Source of the DNA: Bathynomus jamesi
Taxonomy: Eukaryota; Arthropoda; Malacostraca; Isopoda; Cirolanidae
Assembly (NCBI GenBank): GCA_023014485.1
Contig: JAJOZX010012085.1
Coordinates: 26,001 to 90,000, forward strand
Reading direction: 5' to 3'
Length of the DNA stretch: 64,000 bases
Each line of letters starts with the position of its first letter. The first letter of the stretch is position 1. This document shows positions 56,101-64,000 of the stretch, one piece after another. The notes below the pieces were generated by a model. That model saw nothing but the letters and a program-made list of their open reading frames with translations, ran no database searches and was not told where the DNA came from. The translations under genes were made by a program, and so were the position numbers.

Positions 56101-56536
56101 GAGGAGCACTTTCAAGAAGTCCTTCAAGTAGTTGAAAATGACAGACTCCGCATTCCTAATCAGTGCAAACGATCATCTGTTTCCGAACAGAAATCATGGT
56201 TTCTTGCTCTAGAGAAATAATACCTTGTGAATATATGATAAAACCCCTTAATGTACCTTGAGAGAATAAGAATGATTAACTTTTTGTGTTAGTGATAACA
56301 GCTTTTAATTAAGACAGGCAAATGATTTGTGTTAATATCCCTTATGATGGTTGTGTAATCTCCTATATAGGTGCGTATGCCGTATAAGCAAAATCACTAT
56401 TTTTCAAATTGCTGGTGCTCACTCGAATATGCATGAATCTTCAAAAAATTGCACGTGGGTATTTTTTATGTCAATATGCAACACCAAATTTTTGAACAGC
56501 ATTGTAGGACAAAGTTGGGGCAACTGTCACACCCTA
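53188..56536 (+). mobile_element. Complete hAT element, 3349 bp, nested in the DDE gene
   Basis: The ends TAGGGTGTGACCGTTGCCC and, inverted, TAGGGTGTGACAGTTGCCC are flanked by a perfect 8-bp duplication ATACCCAT (53180-53187 and 56537-56544) that fits nTnnnnAn. Insertion interrupts the codon series GCC-ATA-CCC-ATG of the host transposase. Confidence 0.96.
53522..56219 (+). pseudogene. hAT transposase with introns, several breaks
   Basis: Exon 1 starts MDTRQDDEYVRMLLG and has LPTNRQVLLCLLANLQDMHW; a TGA at 53759 interrupts it. A charged coil follows (KVQKRQKRQMREEKRQERAM). The catalytic half has VHWDGK (first Asp, about 54462) and VFDTTSSNTG (second Asp, about 54688). That motif spans an intron from the donor at 54706 to the acceptor at 54838. 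Next come CACRRH (the hAT C-x2-H box, about 54905), a further intron (about 54999-55190), THTWYLTEEL, GTALVDLIGPDS and NKAAERGVKL (E-R box with the catalytic Glu, about 56050), ending at 56219. Frameshifts lie at about 54640, 55610 and 56000. With the TIRs and 8-bp TSD, hAT membership is secure. Confidence 0.88.
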
Positions 56537-58250
56537 ATACCCATGATATGGAGGGAGCCGAGAGATCTCATGAAGACTGTTATTTTTGTAGTGTGAACTT
56601 AATGGGGTTTTCTGCCAAGAACAAACACCAGATTGTATATCCAAACTTGGATTCAGCACGTAGACCAGTAAAACGTGATGAAACATTGCCCATTCCAATT
56701 CCCCCAAGTGATAGGCTAGATTCTATCATAGATGACATGGAAAGTGATGAAGGTGCAACTGGCATTTCCGGACCATCTACAGAACCAGAGTACACTTTTG
56801 AAGGTAGACATTTAGAGCCTATAAAGTTAACCCAAGGACAGTTGAATGATCTTGTTAGAGACTTATCGCTGTCTAAAGAGAAATCAGAGCTTCTCGCCTC
56901 AAGACTAAAGGAGAACAATGTTCGTATTAGTTACTACTGAAAGTGGAATTTTGAATTAACAGCATTCTTTTCAGTAGACGGTCGTCTCTGTTATTGCCAT
57001 GACATCAATGGACTATTTACAGCCATATCTCAGACATATGTGGCATCTGAGTGGCGCCTCTTTATTGATTCATCGCAGAGAAGCCTGAAAGCAGTTCTTT
57101 TGCATAATGGTAATATAATGCCATCCATCCCCATTGCCCATTCCGTCCATCTAAGAGAGACATATGACAATATGGATATACTGTACTACTTAAGGCAATC
57201 AAATACGACAGTCATCAATGGAATGTTTGTGGAGATCTAAAAGTTATAGGAATGCTTATGGGTATGCAGTCAGGATTCACAAAATTTTGTTGTTTCCTTT
57301 GCCTGTGGGACAGTCGAGCCACTATAGAACATTACACCAAAAGTGACTGGCCACTTAGGTATACATATGTCCCAGGGATAAGCAATGTCCAGTCTGTCCC
57401 TTTAGTGGATCCCCAAAAGATCTATCTGCCACCTCTTCACATTAAACTTGGTTTAATGAAGAATTTTGTTAAAGCAATTGGTAAAGTCAATTCTGAAGGG
57501 TTCCAATACCTTTCAAGGAAATTTCCGAAGGTTACTGCAGCAAAATTGAAGGAAGGAATTTTTGTTGGGCCACAAATAAGGGAGGTTTTGAATGACACTG
57601 AATTTGAAAAAGTCCTAAGTCCTCTGGAATTGAAGGCTTGGCTGGCGTTCAAATGGATATGTGAAAACTTTCTTGGAAGCAACAAGTCACCTGCGTATAA
57701 GGATGGAGTCAAGAACCTCCTTGATGCCTTCAAAGAAATGGGAGTGTCGAATGTCGTTAAAAATTCACTTCCTGCATTCCCACTTAGATTTCTTTCCTGA
57801 AAACCTTGGTGCAGTGAGTGATGAGCAAGGAGAGCGCTTCCATCAAGATATTCAGATGATGGAGAAGCGCTACCAAGGATATTGGAATGAAAGCATGATG
57901 GCGGACCATTGTTGGATGCTGTATCGTGACAATCCAGGCCAAATTTACAAAAGGAAATCACACTCACAGCGCTTTTAATAAAATAATGTATGTATTCTTT
58001 ATTTATAAGTACATTGAATAAGGTATATGATGTATTTGTTGTTTAGCATTCCTAAGTGTGATCTATACATCCATAAATTTTCTTATAGCAATATCAAAAA
58101 CTTAAAAATATCAAAACCAGTGTATCTATATAACTCTACATGCTAGAAAGAAAATAAAACCAGATGCGGAATCAGCGCGAAAAATGCATTAAGAAAAGTG
58201 TGATCATGTTTGTGAGGAGAAAAAAAGTTTCATTTTGTTGGCCAGTGTAA

Positions 58251-59302
58251 TGAATCTGCTATCTCATTAATTTTGCCAAGGTTATATTTGTTTTCAGAAT
58301 TAATCTATCCATTATCTCCATGAAGTGGACATTATGCTTGAACTGGAGACTGAAAACACTCAAATTGGTTACACACACAAAGATACAAAAGAATCACCAC
58401 TGGCAGTAAGGTACCACCCCATCTTTAGGGATTAATATCTTCTAATTCCTGGCTATCTTATTGCAACTAGTTTCATGTTTGCCTTTGAAAGACCAGTACC
58501 CCTTTCAAAGACTTCAGACATAAAAATTTAACCTCTGTTTGACAGAGTTTAAGTCTTATAAAACTTTAACTTGAACTTGGGGTTGAAGTTAACCTGCCCA
58601 GGCCAGCATTTTGAAAGGTAGCACATCCAGTTTTAACCTGAAGTGGAAACTGGGTAAACCCTAGTGAAAATGGAGTAAGATTGCAGTTTTCTCTACACCC
58701 ACCAGCAGCCATACACTTGTATCACAAGAGTATAGTGACATTTACATCCCTGGTAACAACTGTAAAGAGGTCATCATATCTCTGCAATAACTTTTGCTAC
58801 CAATAATTAGTAAATAATTTTCTTATCAATTAATTCCTAGTTGAAACTGCATATAACTTCATCCACTATAAGGAACTCTCTGGAAGTTTCAACACCCTCC
58901 ATAAATTGTAGTGGGACAGTGTGATTCTTTTATGACAGTAATTCACCTCTCTAACTTCCTAGTCCCATGATTATGTGAGGAAAAATTTCATGATTTTTAA
59001 AGAGGATAAAATACTTGAAAAATGTGAAGTTAATCCTGGCACCTGTATCTGTCAAAGGTACATGAACATCTTTGGGATCCCACACTACCCTGGAATAGAC
59101 TACTGAGGGATTATCCATTTTGACAAATGTATTGCAGAAGTATCTGAATTTAGTTCTAATACTTCCTGATGGAATGGTAACCTGGAATCACAAAAGGATA
59201 CATAAAGTTAAAAAGCTTTCTTTTTCGTAATTTTGATCTTTTAAAACAGGAAGAATATGAAGTTTTTATATTTGTATATATTTTTTTCTCCCTCACTCTC
59301 AG
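58251..59302. other. Last kilobase of the large intron; no element recognised
   Basis: It appears to be ordinary intron sequence ending in the pyrimidine-rich acceptor TTTTTTTCTCCCTCACTCTCAG. No repeat or open frame is supported. Confidence 0.5.
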
Positions 59303-59411
59303 GTAGGAGCTCCTGTGATAGAGTGGTTCCCGACTCTAGATGATTCCAGTGATGGAGAGTGGGCTGTTATCTCCTCTCCAAATGTGTCTTTTTCCAATAA
59401 AAACATGATAG
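59303..59411 (+). CDS. TBC1D15: TBC1D15 exon (N-terminal domain)
   Basis: Bounded by an excellent acceptor and the donor GTATAG. It encodes VGAPVIEWFPTLDDSSDGEW followed by AVISSPNVSFSNKNMI, starts in phase 0 and ends in phase 1. Family members have a V-I-x-W-x-P-x-D-D segment here, followed by a W-(A/D)-x-V strand. It joins in frame to the exon at 7200-7286 and to the next exon (shared codon G+AT = Asp). Confidence 0.8.
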
Positions 59412-59661
59412 GTATAGATAAAGGATAATACTTATTTAAATTCTGGACAGTTAAACATATTTTTCCAGCCATAAGAAAAAGTATTCTATCATATATAATT
59501 TTCATAATCACATCATACATGTAGATACATTCAACCATATTCTTTATAACAACATTAAAAAATGTGAGATAAGCATTTTTAGGGTATTATGAAAAGTTCA
59601 AGATATTCAGCACCTCAGAAAACTTCATGACATGTATGTTTATAACATTCTTTGGTTTCAG

Positions 59662-59738
59662 ATTCAATCACAATTAACAACTGCAAGAGAAATACTCCCC
59701 CTCTTTCCATTAAAGTTGAAGACAATCTTTATTGTAGG
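59662..59738 (+). CDS. TBC1D15: TBC1D15 exon
   Basis: A 77-base exon (acceptor TTTCAG, donor GTGAGA). It encodes SITINNCKRNTPPLSIKVED followed by NLYCR, in the poorly conserved linker of the N-terminal domain. Its phase (2 bases to complete the Asp, ends phase 0) agrees with both neighbours, which is the main support because conservation is low. Confidence 0.7.
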
Positions 59739-59970
59739 GTGAGAAGTTCTTTGTTTTTACATTTTAATTATTGACTCAACAAAATTAAAAGAAAAAATCA
59801 TAGTCAAGGAAAGTAAATTCCAACTTGGCTTTTTAATTAATTTAGTTGTCTAGTAGCTATGTAGTATTTGTTATTTCTGGGTCATGAATATTTACATTTT
59901 ATAGCTTGCTTGCTTCAACAAAGTAGAACATCAAAATTTTTTGATATGTAGTGCTTCCTTTCTTCATTAG

Positions 59971-60098
59971 GTTACAGAAGAAAAGAAAAGATTGGAACTG
60001 CTAAATAAGGATGAAGAAGCTCTAGCAGTTTTTATTTTCCATAATCAACACATTGAGTACTTTTTTGATGTCCTTCGCCGTTATGTTACAACTAGAGA
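59971..60098 (+). CDS. TBC1D15: TBC1D15 exon
   Basis: Acceptor CTTCATTAG, donor GTTTGT (weak). It encodes VTEEKKRLELLNKDEEALAV then FIFHNQHIEYFFDVLRRYVT, corresponding to the family stretch that ends F-H-x4-(E/D)-x-L-x-x-Y-V. It is open beyond the donor, so the end is chosen because GA joins A of the next exon to give Glu and continues the family sequence. Confidence 0.82.
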
Positions 60099-60307
60099 GT
60101 TTGTAGTCCAATATTTTAAACTGTCATTTGCTAATGATCTGTTTCAGATTTTATCAGATAAAATAACAGATAGTGTACTTTTCATTATTTTAAAAGTATA
60201 GCTCAAGTGATCCATATTATAAATTACTACTGATCTATCAGTAAATTACTAGTACCATTTATCCATAAATGAGACACTGAATTGACACACGTGTCTCTTA
60301 TTTATAG

Positions 60308-60561
60308 ACAAGATGAAGATCCAACTTTATTTCTCCTCCAAAACAAGCACCAAGCAGATATAGATGATAAGCTCTCTGCATTAAATTTAGTTCCTAAAAA
60401 AAGCAGCCCCAAAGGACATCCCAAGCATTATCCCCATGGGCATGGCCATCATCATTGGGCATCCGAAGCACCAAAGAAGGTCTGGGGTTTTATTCATAAC
60501 ATGAAGAGAGATCCTTATACTACTACCCTCTCCACCCTCTCCAAAGTCTATGACGTTGTTT
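60308..60561 (+). CDS. TBC1D15: TBC1D15 exon with KRDPYTTTL motif
   Basis: It encodes QDEDPTLFLLQNKHQADIDD, a His-rich insert (HPKHYPHGHGHHHW) and VWGFIHNMKRDPYTTTLSTL followed by SKVYDVV. In the family K-x-D-P-Y-x-x-T-x-x-x-(F/L)-S-K-V is a strongly conserved signature before the TBC domain, and it gives the firmest identification. The exon ends at a perfect donor, GTGAGT, in phase 1. The His-rich stretch (8 His in about 15 residues) is unusual. Confidence 0.92.
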
Positions 60562-60868
60562 GTGAGTTCCTGTAGATGCAGTATCTCTCTCTCTATTTTA
60601 ACTAGTAAAATTTATAAAAAGAATACAAGTACAATTAAAACTTTTTAGAATTATTTGTGCTTTAATTTATTAGTGATAAATAAATGAAAATGTGTGTGCT
60701 TCTAAGTCTTTAAGAATGAAGAAGTCTTTGTAATTTTAACTAAACTAATACTTTGCTGATGTTACATCACTTTAATTAAGAGAGAAACTTAACTCATAAC
60801 ATGAAAGTGTTATATACATAATTCCATAATTTTGTTATTTTCTTTTAATAAATGTTTTAACTTTCAAG

Positions 60869-60967
60869 TGTATGGAGATAGCCAAGAGCAAATGTCAGGC
60901 AGAGACGATGGGGAAGAAGTGGGTGAATTGCTTCAGAGAATAAGTGGAATGGACGATCTTGAACCTG
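60869..60967 (+). CDS. TBC1D15: TBC1D15 exon
   Basis: Acceptor TTTCAAG, donor GTGAGA, 99 bases. It encodes YGDSQEQMSGRDDGEEVGEL then LQRISGMDDLEP, acidic, matching the family linker that has E-M-x-D-x-L and a Pro-rich end. Phase 1 to phase 1. Confidence 0.85.
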
Positions 60968-61046
60968 GTGAGAATTTTTTTGTGAATTCTTTGGAAATAT
61001 AAAATCAAAAGAGGATTTGTTGAATTAAACTAGTTCTTTGTCAAAG

Positions 61047-61198
61047 GCTATGAAATACTTACGAAGCGTGAGCAACTCGCCGACCGCCCTCAGATCGATC
61101 GACTCACTCCATTGTCTCATGAAGAATACAAAACGTTTGTAGACTCTGATGGTAGAATCACCCAAGTGAAATCACTTAAAGAAAGAATATTCAGAGGC
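61047..61198 (+). CDS. TBC1D15: TBC1D15 exon entering the TBC domain
   Basis: It encodes YEILTKREQLADRPQIDRLT then PLSHEEYKTFVDSDGRITQV and KSLKERIFRG. The family reads (F/Y)-E-(V/I)-x-T, R-P-x-(V/I)-x-R, P-(V/L)-(S/T)-x-E-E-(W/Y), (D/M)-x-(D/E)-G-R-(I/L) and (I/V)-F-R-G at this position, just before the catalytic TBC domain. The donor GTAAGT follows directly, in phase 0. Downstream exons carrying the Arg and Gln fingers are outside the window. Confidence 0.93.
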
Positions 61199-61261
61199 GT
61201 AAGTTCTCAAATCCTTTCCATTGCCAGTCTTCAAGGAATATATATATATATATATATATAT

Positions 61262-61425
61262 CGAAGTTAAGCGACATTGGGTCTGGGTAGTAGTTGGATG
61301 GGAGACCATCCTCTGCGCCCAGATTATGTAGCGACCCGTGGTTCGGATCCCACGTCAAACTGTAGGTCTCCTCCATCATATGACCTTAGATGTTGTGGAG
61401 GAGGTTAAACAACGCCAATTAAAAA

Positions 61426-61434
<9 letters not shown>
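61262..61434 (+). mobile_element. 5S rRNA-derived SINE, 5'-truncated
   Basis: The head CGAAGTTAAGCGACATTGGG and TAGTTGGATGGGAGACCATC match the internal control region (boxes A and C) of 5S rRNA. A non-5S body (GCGACCCGTGGTTCGGATCC...) and an A-rich tail merging into a TA repeat follow. The first third of the 5S part is replaced by TA repeat. This is a SINE3-type structure. Confidence 0.85.

Positions 61435-61495
<61 letters not shown>
61434..61495. repeat. (TA)n microsatellite
   Basis: About 30 TA units following the SINE tail. Confidence 0.95.
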
Positions 61496-61496
<1 letters not shown>

Positions 61497-61586
61497 GTTA
61501 TAATGTTTCAGACCAACAAAGACCCTAGGATCCACTCATGGCTGGTCTACCTAACTGTGTTCGTAATCGTGTATTGTGTATGTCCT

Positions 61587-61634
61587 CCGTGGTGGCGGAG
61601 GGGACCTACAATTTTACGTGGGTTCCGAACCACA
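61587..61634 (-). mobile_element. Inverted fragment of the same SINE body
   Basis: The minus strand reads TGTGGTTCGGAACCCACGTA and GTAGGTCCCCTCC, matching CCGTGGTTCGGATCCCACGT and GTAGGTCTCCTCC at 61336-61377. Confidence 0.75.
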
Positions 61635-61706
61635 AGAACATAAGAAACTTATTTAAAAACTGCCGGTAAATTGGCAACGACCAATTTTTACGAAACTAAA
61701 TAATTA

Positions 61707-62169
61707 TCAATTTAAAAATATTTAATTATCGGTTTAAAACTAAAGATAGAATCTCTCGGTCCAGAGGAGCAAGTCATAATAGACTACTATCCACAAATAT
61801 GTTACATTCTATATCTATTTATAACGGACATGCAAATATATCAGATCCAAAGAATCCAGTCAATTTCATTATGGTATCCATCAAGTCACGGTCCATATCG
61901 ATTGCGGACCAAGTCAAAATTTACAACCATATACATTATCAATTTAAAAATAATTAGTTATCGGTTTAAAACTAAAGATAGAATCTCTCGGTCCAGAGGA
62001 GCAAGTCATAATAGACTACTATCCACAAATATGTTACATTCTATATCTATTTATAACGGACATGCAAATATATCAGATCCAAAGAATCCAGTCAATTTCA
62101 TTACGGTATCCATCAAGTCACGGTTCATATCGATTGCGGACCAAGTCAAATTTACAACCATATACATTA
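61707..62169. repeat. Tandem duplication, two units of 231-232 bp
   Basis: Unit 1 is 61707-61938, unit 2 is 61939-62169. Both start TCAATTTAAAAATA and end ACCATATACATTA. Only a few substitutions separate them. No coding signal is seen. Confidence 0.93.
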
Positions 62170-62359
62170 CAATATATACACATACGAGGAAAAGTGTAGG
62201 TGTGGCTGTAAAGACTGTACAGTAATGTAGAAATGTGTGTGCACCATTATGGGTCTCCCATTTAAAGGTGTTTGTGGGGCAAGTGAAGATCATGAGTTTT
62301 TCAATACCTCACAGTACTATGGGGGGCACCGCTCGGCAGAGGAATCTCTTTAATGGGGT

Positions 62360-62415
62360 GTGTATATATATATATATATTATATATATATAATATATAAT
62401 AATATATATATTATA

Positions 62416-62474
<59 letters not shown>
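62360..62474. repeat. AT dinucleotide-rich repeat
   Basis: Interrupted (TA)n in which a mariner-like element is inserted at a TA. Confidence 0.95.
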
Positions 62475-63375
62475 CAGGGCGTCCCAAAAAATGTATACAC
62501 ACTTTAATAGCTGATAGCTCAATTGATGTTTCTTTCTTTCCAAGTTAAACCCATTAGAATTAATAATGGCAGTCAGACTAAGCTTTGAACAAAGGAATTC
62601 ATTCTAAAATGCTGCTGGAAGTGTGAAAACGCAGTTGAAGTGCAAAGACAGTTTAGGAGGGAGTTTCAAACAGATCCACCAACGCGACTTACCATCACTC
62701 GAATTAGAGATAAGCTTGAAGCCGATGGAACTGTTCAGAATGTCCACAAGAAGCGTTCCGGAAGACCACGGACATCGACAAGCCCCACAAAGCAAGAAAG
62801 AGTACTGGAAACGTATCACCAAAGTCCAAGAAAATCTGTGCGGCAAGCGAGTCGTGAGGTAGGAATTTCAGAATCGTCTGTCCAACGCATTTTGAAGCGC
62901 TGTCAATGGAAAAGTTACATTCCAAGATTAGTCCATGCTATTAATGAAGATGATCCGGACCGAAGAGTGGAGTATTGCGAGTGGTACTTGTCACGATGTG
63001 GATGTGGATTGGACGAAGGGGTTTCGTAGAATACCCTCCGCGTTCACCAGACCTCACACCACTAGACTTTTTTTATGGGGATACTTAAAAGACAAAGTCT
63101 ACGCTATAAAACTTGCAACAGTCGCTGAATTGAGAGCAGCCATTGAACGAGAATGCACACAAATACCAAACGAAATGTTTCGTGATGTTTGCGATTCCAT
63201 TGCTTCGCGTTATCAGCAGTGCCTGGACCAGAACGGACGTCAGTTTGAAAACAGGCGTTGACAAAACAATTAAATAATGTCTGTAGATTCTATTACATTT
63301 TGAAAATGAAATGTATTTTAATAAAACACTGCCTTTATAATTATTTAAAGTGTGTACATTTTTTTGGGACGCCCT
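62475..63375 (+). mobile_element. Mariner-like deletion derivative, 901 bp
   Basis: The ends CAGGGCGTCCCAAAAAATGT and its inverse are flanked by TA within AT repeats on both sides. Confidence 0.93.
62566..63261 (+). pseudogene. Mariner-like transposase with internal deletion
   Basis: It starts [11 protein letters not shown]. After a frameshift the HTH region is intact: [20 protein letters not shown], a GRPRTS linker, [20 protein letters not shown] and [14 protein letters not shown]. It then jumps to a piece of the last catalytic block (SPDLTPLDFF in shifted frame at about 63050), then KDKVYAIKLATVAELRAAIE and a stop. The first two catalytic Asp are deleted at about 62990. The bipartite DNA-binding domain survives. 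Confidence 0.88.
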
Positions 63376-63531
63376 GTATATATATTATATATAATTATAT
63401 ATATTTATTTATATTATATATATATATTATATATATTTATATATATATATATTTATATATATATATATTTATATATATATATATATTATATTTATATATA
63501 TATATATATTATTTATATATACAGGGTGGGC
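63376..63531. repeat. AT-rich microsatellite
   Basis: TATATA/TTTATATA runs. The next mariner is inserted at its right end. Confidence 0.95.
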
Positions 63532-64000
63532 CGTAAGTTTCCATACATAGGAAAATTTAAACGTTTGTTTTTATGTTTCAGATACCCTAAGAATATGCGT
63601 TTGACGAAAGAGCAACGAATTGAAATCATACTGATGGCTGGGTCGGGAAGCAGTCGCATGGTTGCAATGAACTTTAACAGACAACATGGAGCGAACATCA
63701 CACACGACACTGTGGCAAAAACTTATTAACAAGTTTCAGAAAACTGGAAATGTTGCAGATCAACCGCGAAGTGGTCCAAGACGTACAGCCACCGATGAAG
63801 ACACAACAGCTACGATACTTACAGCGCTTACACGGAGTCCCAGAAAAAGTACACGACGGTTGTCTGCAGAAAGTGGTGTCAGCAGATCGAGTATCAGGCG
63901 CATTTTGAAAGCAAACAAATGGCATCCATACAAATTGCATATGGCACAGCATTTGAGTGAAGACGACCCGGATAGACGGATGGAATTCTGTGAATGGGCA
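63532..64000 (+). mobile_element. Second mariner-like element, cut by the window edge
   Basis: It starts CAGGGTGGGCCGTAAGTTTC after TA, in the same orientation as the mariner at 62475. Its right end is outside. Confidence 0.9.
63595..64000 (+). pseudogene. Mariner-like transposase N-terminus, one frameshift, partial
   Basis: From the ATG at 63595: MRLTKEQRIEIILMAGSGSS, then after an extra A at about 63718 LINKFQKTGNVADQPRSGPR, RKSTRRLSAESGVSRSSIRR and EDDPDRRMEFCEWA at the edge. It carries both helix-turn-helix halves and the GRPR-like linker. The motif order matches the element at 62566, so they are relatives, though their termini differ. Confidence 0.88.

Larger units (their letters stand above)
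52946..57978 (+). pseudogene. DDE transposase (GERFHQDI family), split by a hAT
   Basis: The coding parts are 52946-53187 and 56545-57978, with the hAT 53188-56536 between. An N-terminal zinc-binding region is visible: CFVCGQLT, YFGCHLGDQDKPWAPHQICS and C-x2-C before MPFAIPM. Across the insertion the frame resumes IWREPRD. After a one-base shift come EDCYFCSVNLMG and LNDLVRDLSLSKEKSELLAS. The probable catalytic residues are Asp in EWRLFIDSSQRSLKAVLLHN (57045), Asp in CGDLKVIGML (57224, across a frameshift) and Glu in DEQGERFHQDI (57825). Stops include codon 3 (TGA for CGA). The family is common in arthropod genomes; I do not know an agreed superfamily name. Confidence 0.88.
52535..58247 (+). 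mobile_element. DDE transposon of the CACTG...CAACA family, near full length
   Basis: Left end CACTGGTCAACAAAGATTTT, right end inverted CACTGGCCAACAAAATG. Subterminal sequence (CACGCTGATTCC / GCGCTGATTCCGC) is also inverted. TAA borders both ends (52532-52534 and 58248-58250). Without the nested hAT it is about 2.4 kb with one transposase gene. Confidence 0.88.
7287..59302 (+). other. TBC1D15: Intron of TBC1D15, about 52 kb
   Basis: The donor GTAAGT at 7287 and the acceptor CTCTCAG ending at 59302 join phase-0 exons. The joined reading (LRIIEE then VGAPVIEWFP) follows the family order with no obvious missing block, so I infer a single giant intron. Almost all of it is nested transposable elements. 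Confidence 0.65.

Noticed and set aside
61262..61380. Functional 5S rRNA gene
   Set aside because: The first third of 5S is missing and the 3' part is unrelated; it is a SINE.
63258..63560. Open frames made of Tyr-Ile repeats
   Set aside because: Translations of the AT microsatellite between the two mariners.
1..64000. CRISPR arrays, operons, prophage or bacterial genes
   Set aside because: Spliced genes, animal TE families and AT-rich introns show this is eukaryotic nuclear DNA; no regularly spaced short repeats were seen.

Overview
This is eukaryotic, almost certainly animal, DNA. It is AT-rich, split by spliceosomal introns and packed with transposable elements. The TE families (CR1 and jockey-like LINEs, Gypsy and BEL/Pao LTR elements, Tc1/mariner, Tigger/pogo, hAT, a DDE family common in arthropod genomes, and a 5S-derived SINE) point to an arthropod. 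A crustacean is my best guess, but that is an inference from TE flavour only.

Host gene. One host gene is visible on the + strand: an orthologue of the Rab GTPase-activating protein TBC1D15/TBC1D17. Seven coding exons fit together in phase: 7200-7286, then 59303-59411, 59662-59738, 59971-60098, 60308-60561, 60869-60967 and 61047-61198. They encode the N-terminal region up to the entrance of the TBC domain. The catalytic domain lies past the right edge and the start codon lies left of 7200. The intron between the first two exons is about 52 kb (7287-59302) and holds nearly all of the mobile DNA described here.

Layout. 1-7.2 kb: edge fragment of a hAT-like transposase, a 155-bp direct repeat pair 2.4 kb apart, a hAT end, a Tc1 relic and two hAT MITEs. 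7.7-8.4 kb: a pogo-like end and a mariner deletion derivative. 8.6-11.2 kb: a CR1 LINE. 11.2-34.9 kb: a minus-strand Gypsy element (A) that landed in the CR1. It was later hit by a second, young Gypsy (B, 18959-29151), a hAT derivative (14502-16975), a Tigger in its 5' LTR (33388-34556) and a mariner fragment that removes the LTR end. 35.4-37.2 kb: a second Tigger. 37.2-45.7 kb: a CR1 scrap, then a BEL/Pao relic interrupted by MITEs and by a hAT with a BED finger; that hAT carries a perfect-looking foldback and a deletion derivative of the DDE family. 45.8-48.9 kb: a Tc1/mariner relative split by a 1.7-kb insert that carries an LRR exon-like segment. 49.3-52.4 kb: a 3-kb inverted duplication containing jockey-like reverse transcriptase fragments. 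52.5-58.2 kb: a near full-length DDE element, split inside its coding sequence by a complete hAT with an 8-bp target duplication. 59.3-61.2 kb: TBC1D15 exons. 61.2-64 kb: a 5S-derived SINE, a 232-bp tandem duplication, TA microsatellites and two mariner-like elements.

Most noteworthy. (1) Both Gypsy elements encode a second retropepsin and an OTU-like segment between RNase H and integrase. (2) Two copies tie one DDE transposase family to TIR CACTG(G/C)(T/C)CAACA and a TAA target duplication. (3) The nested insertions have exact junctions that give a relative insertion order.
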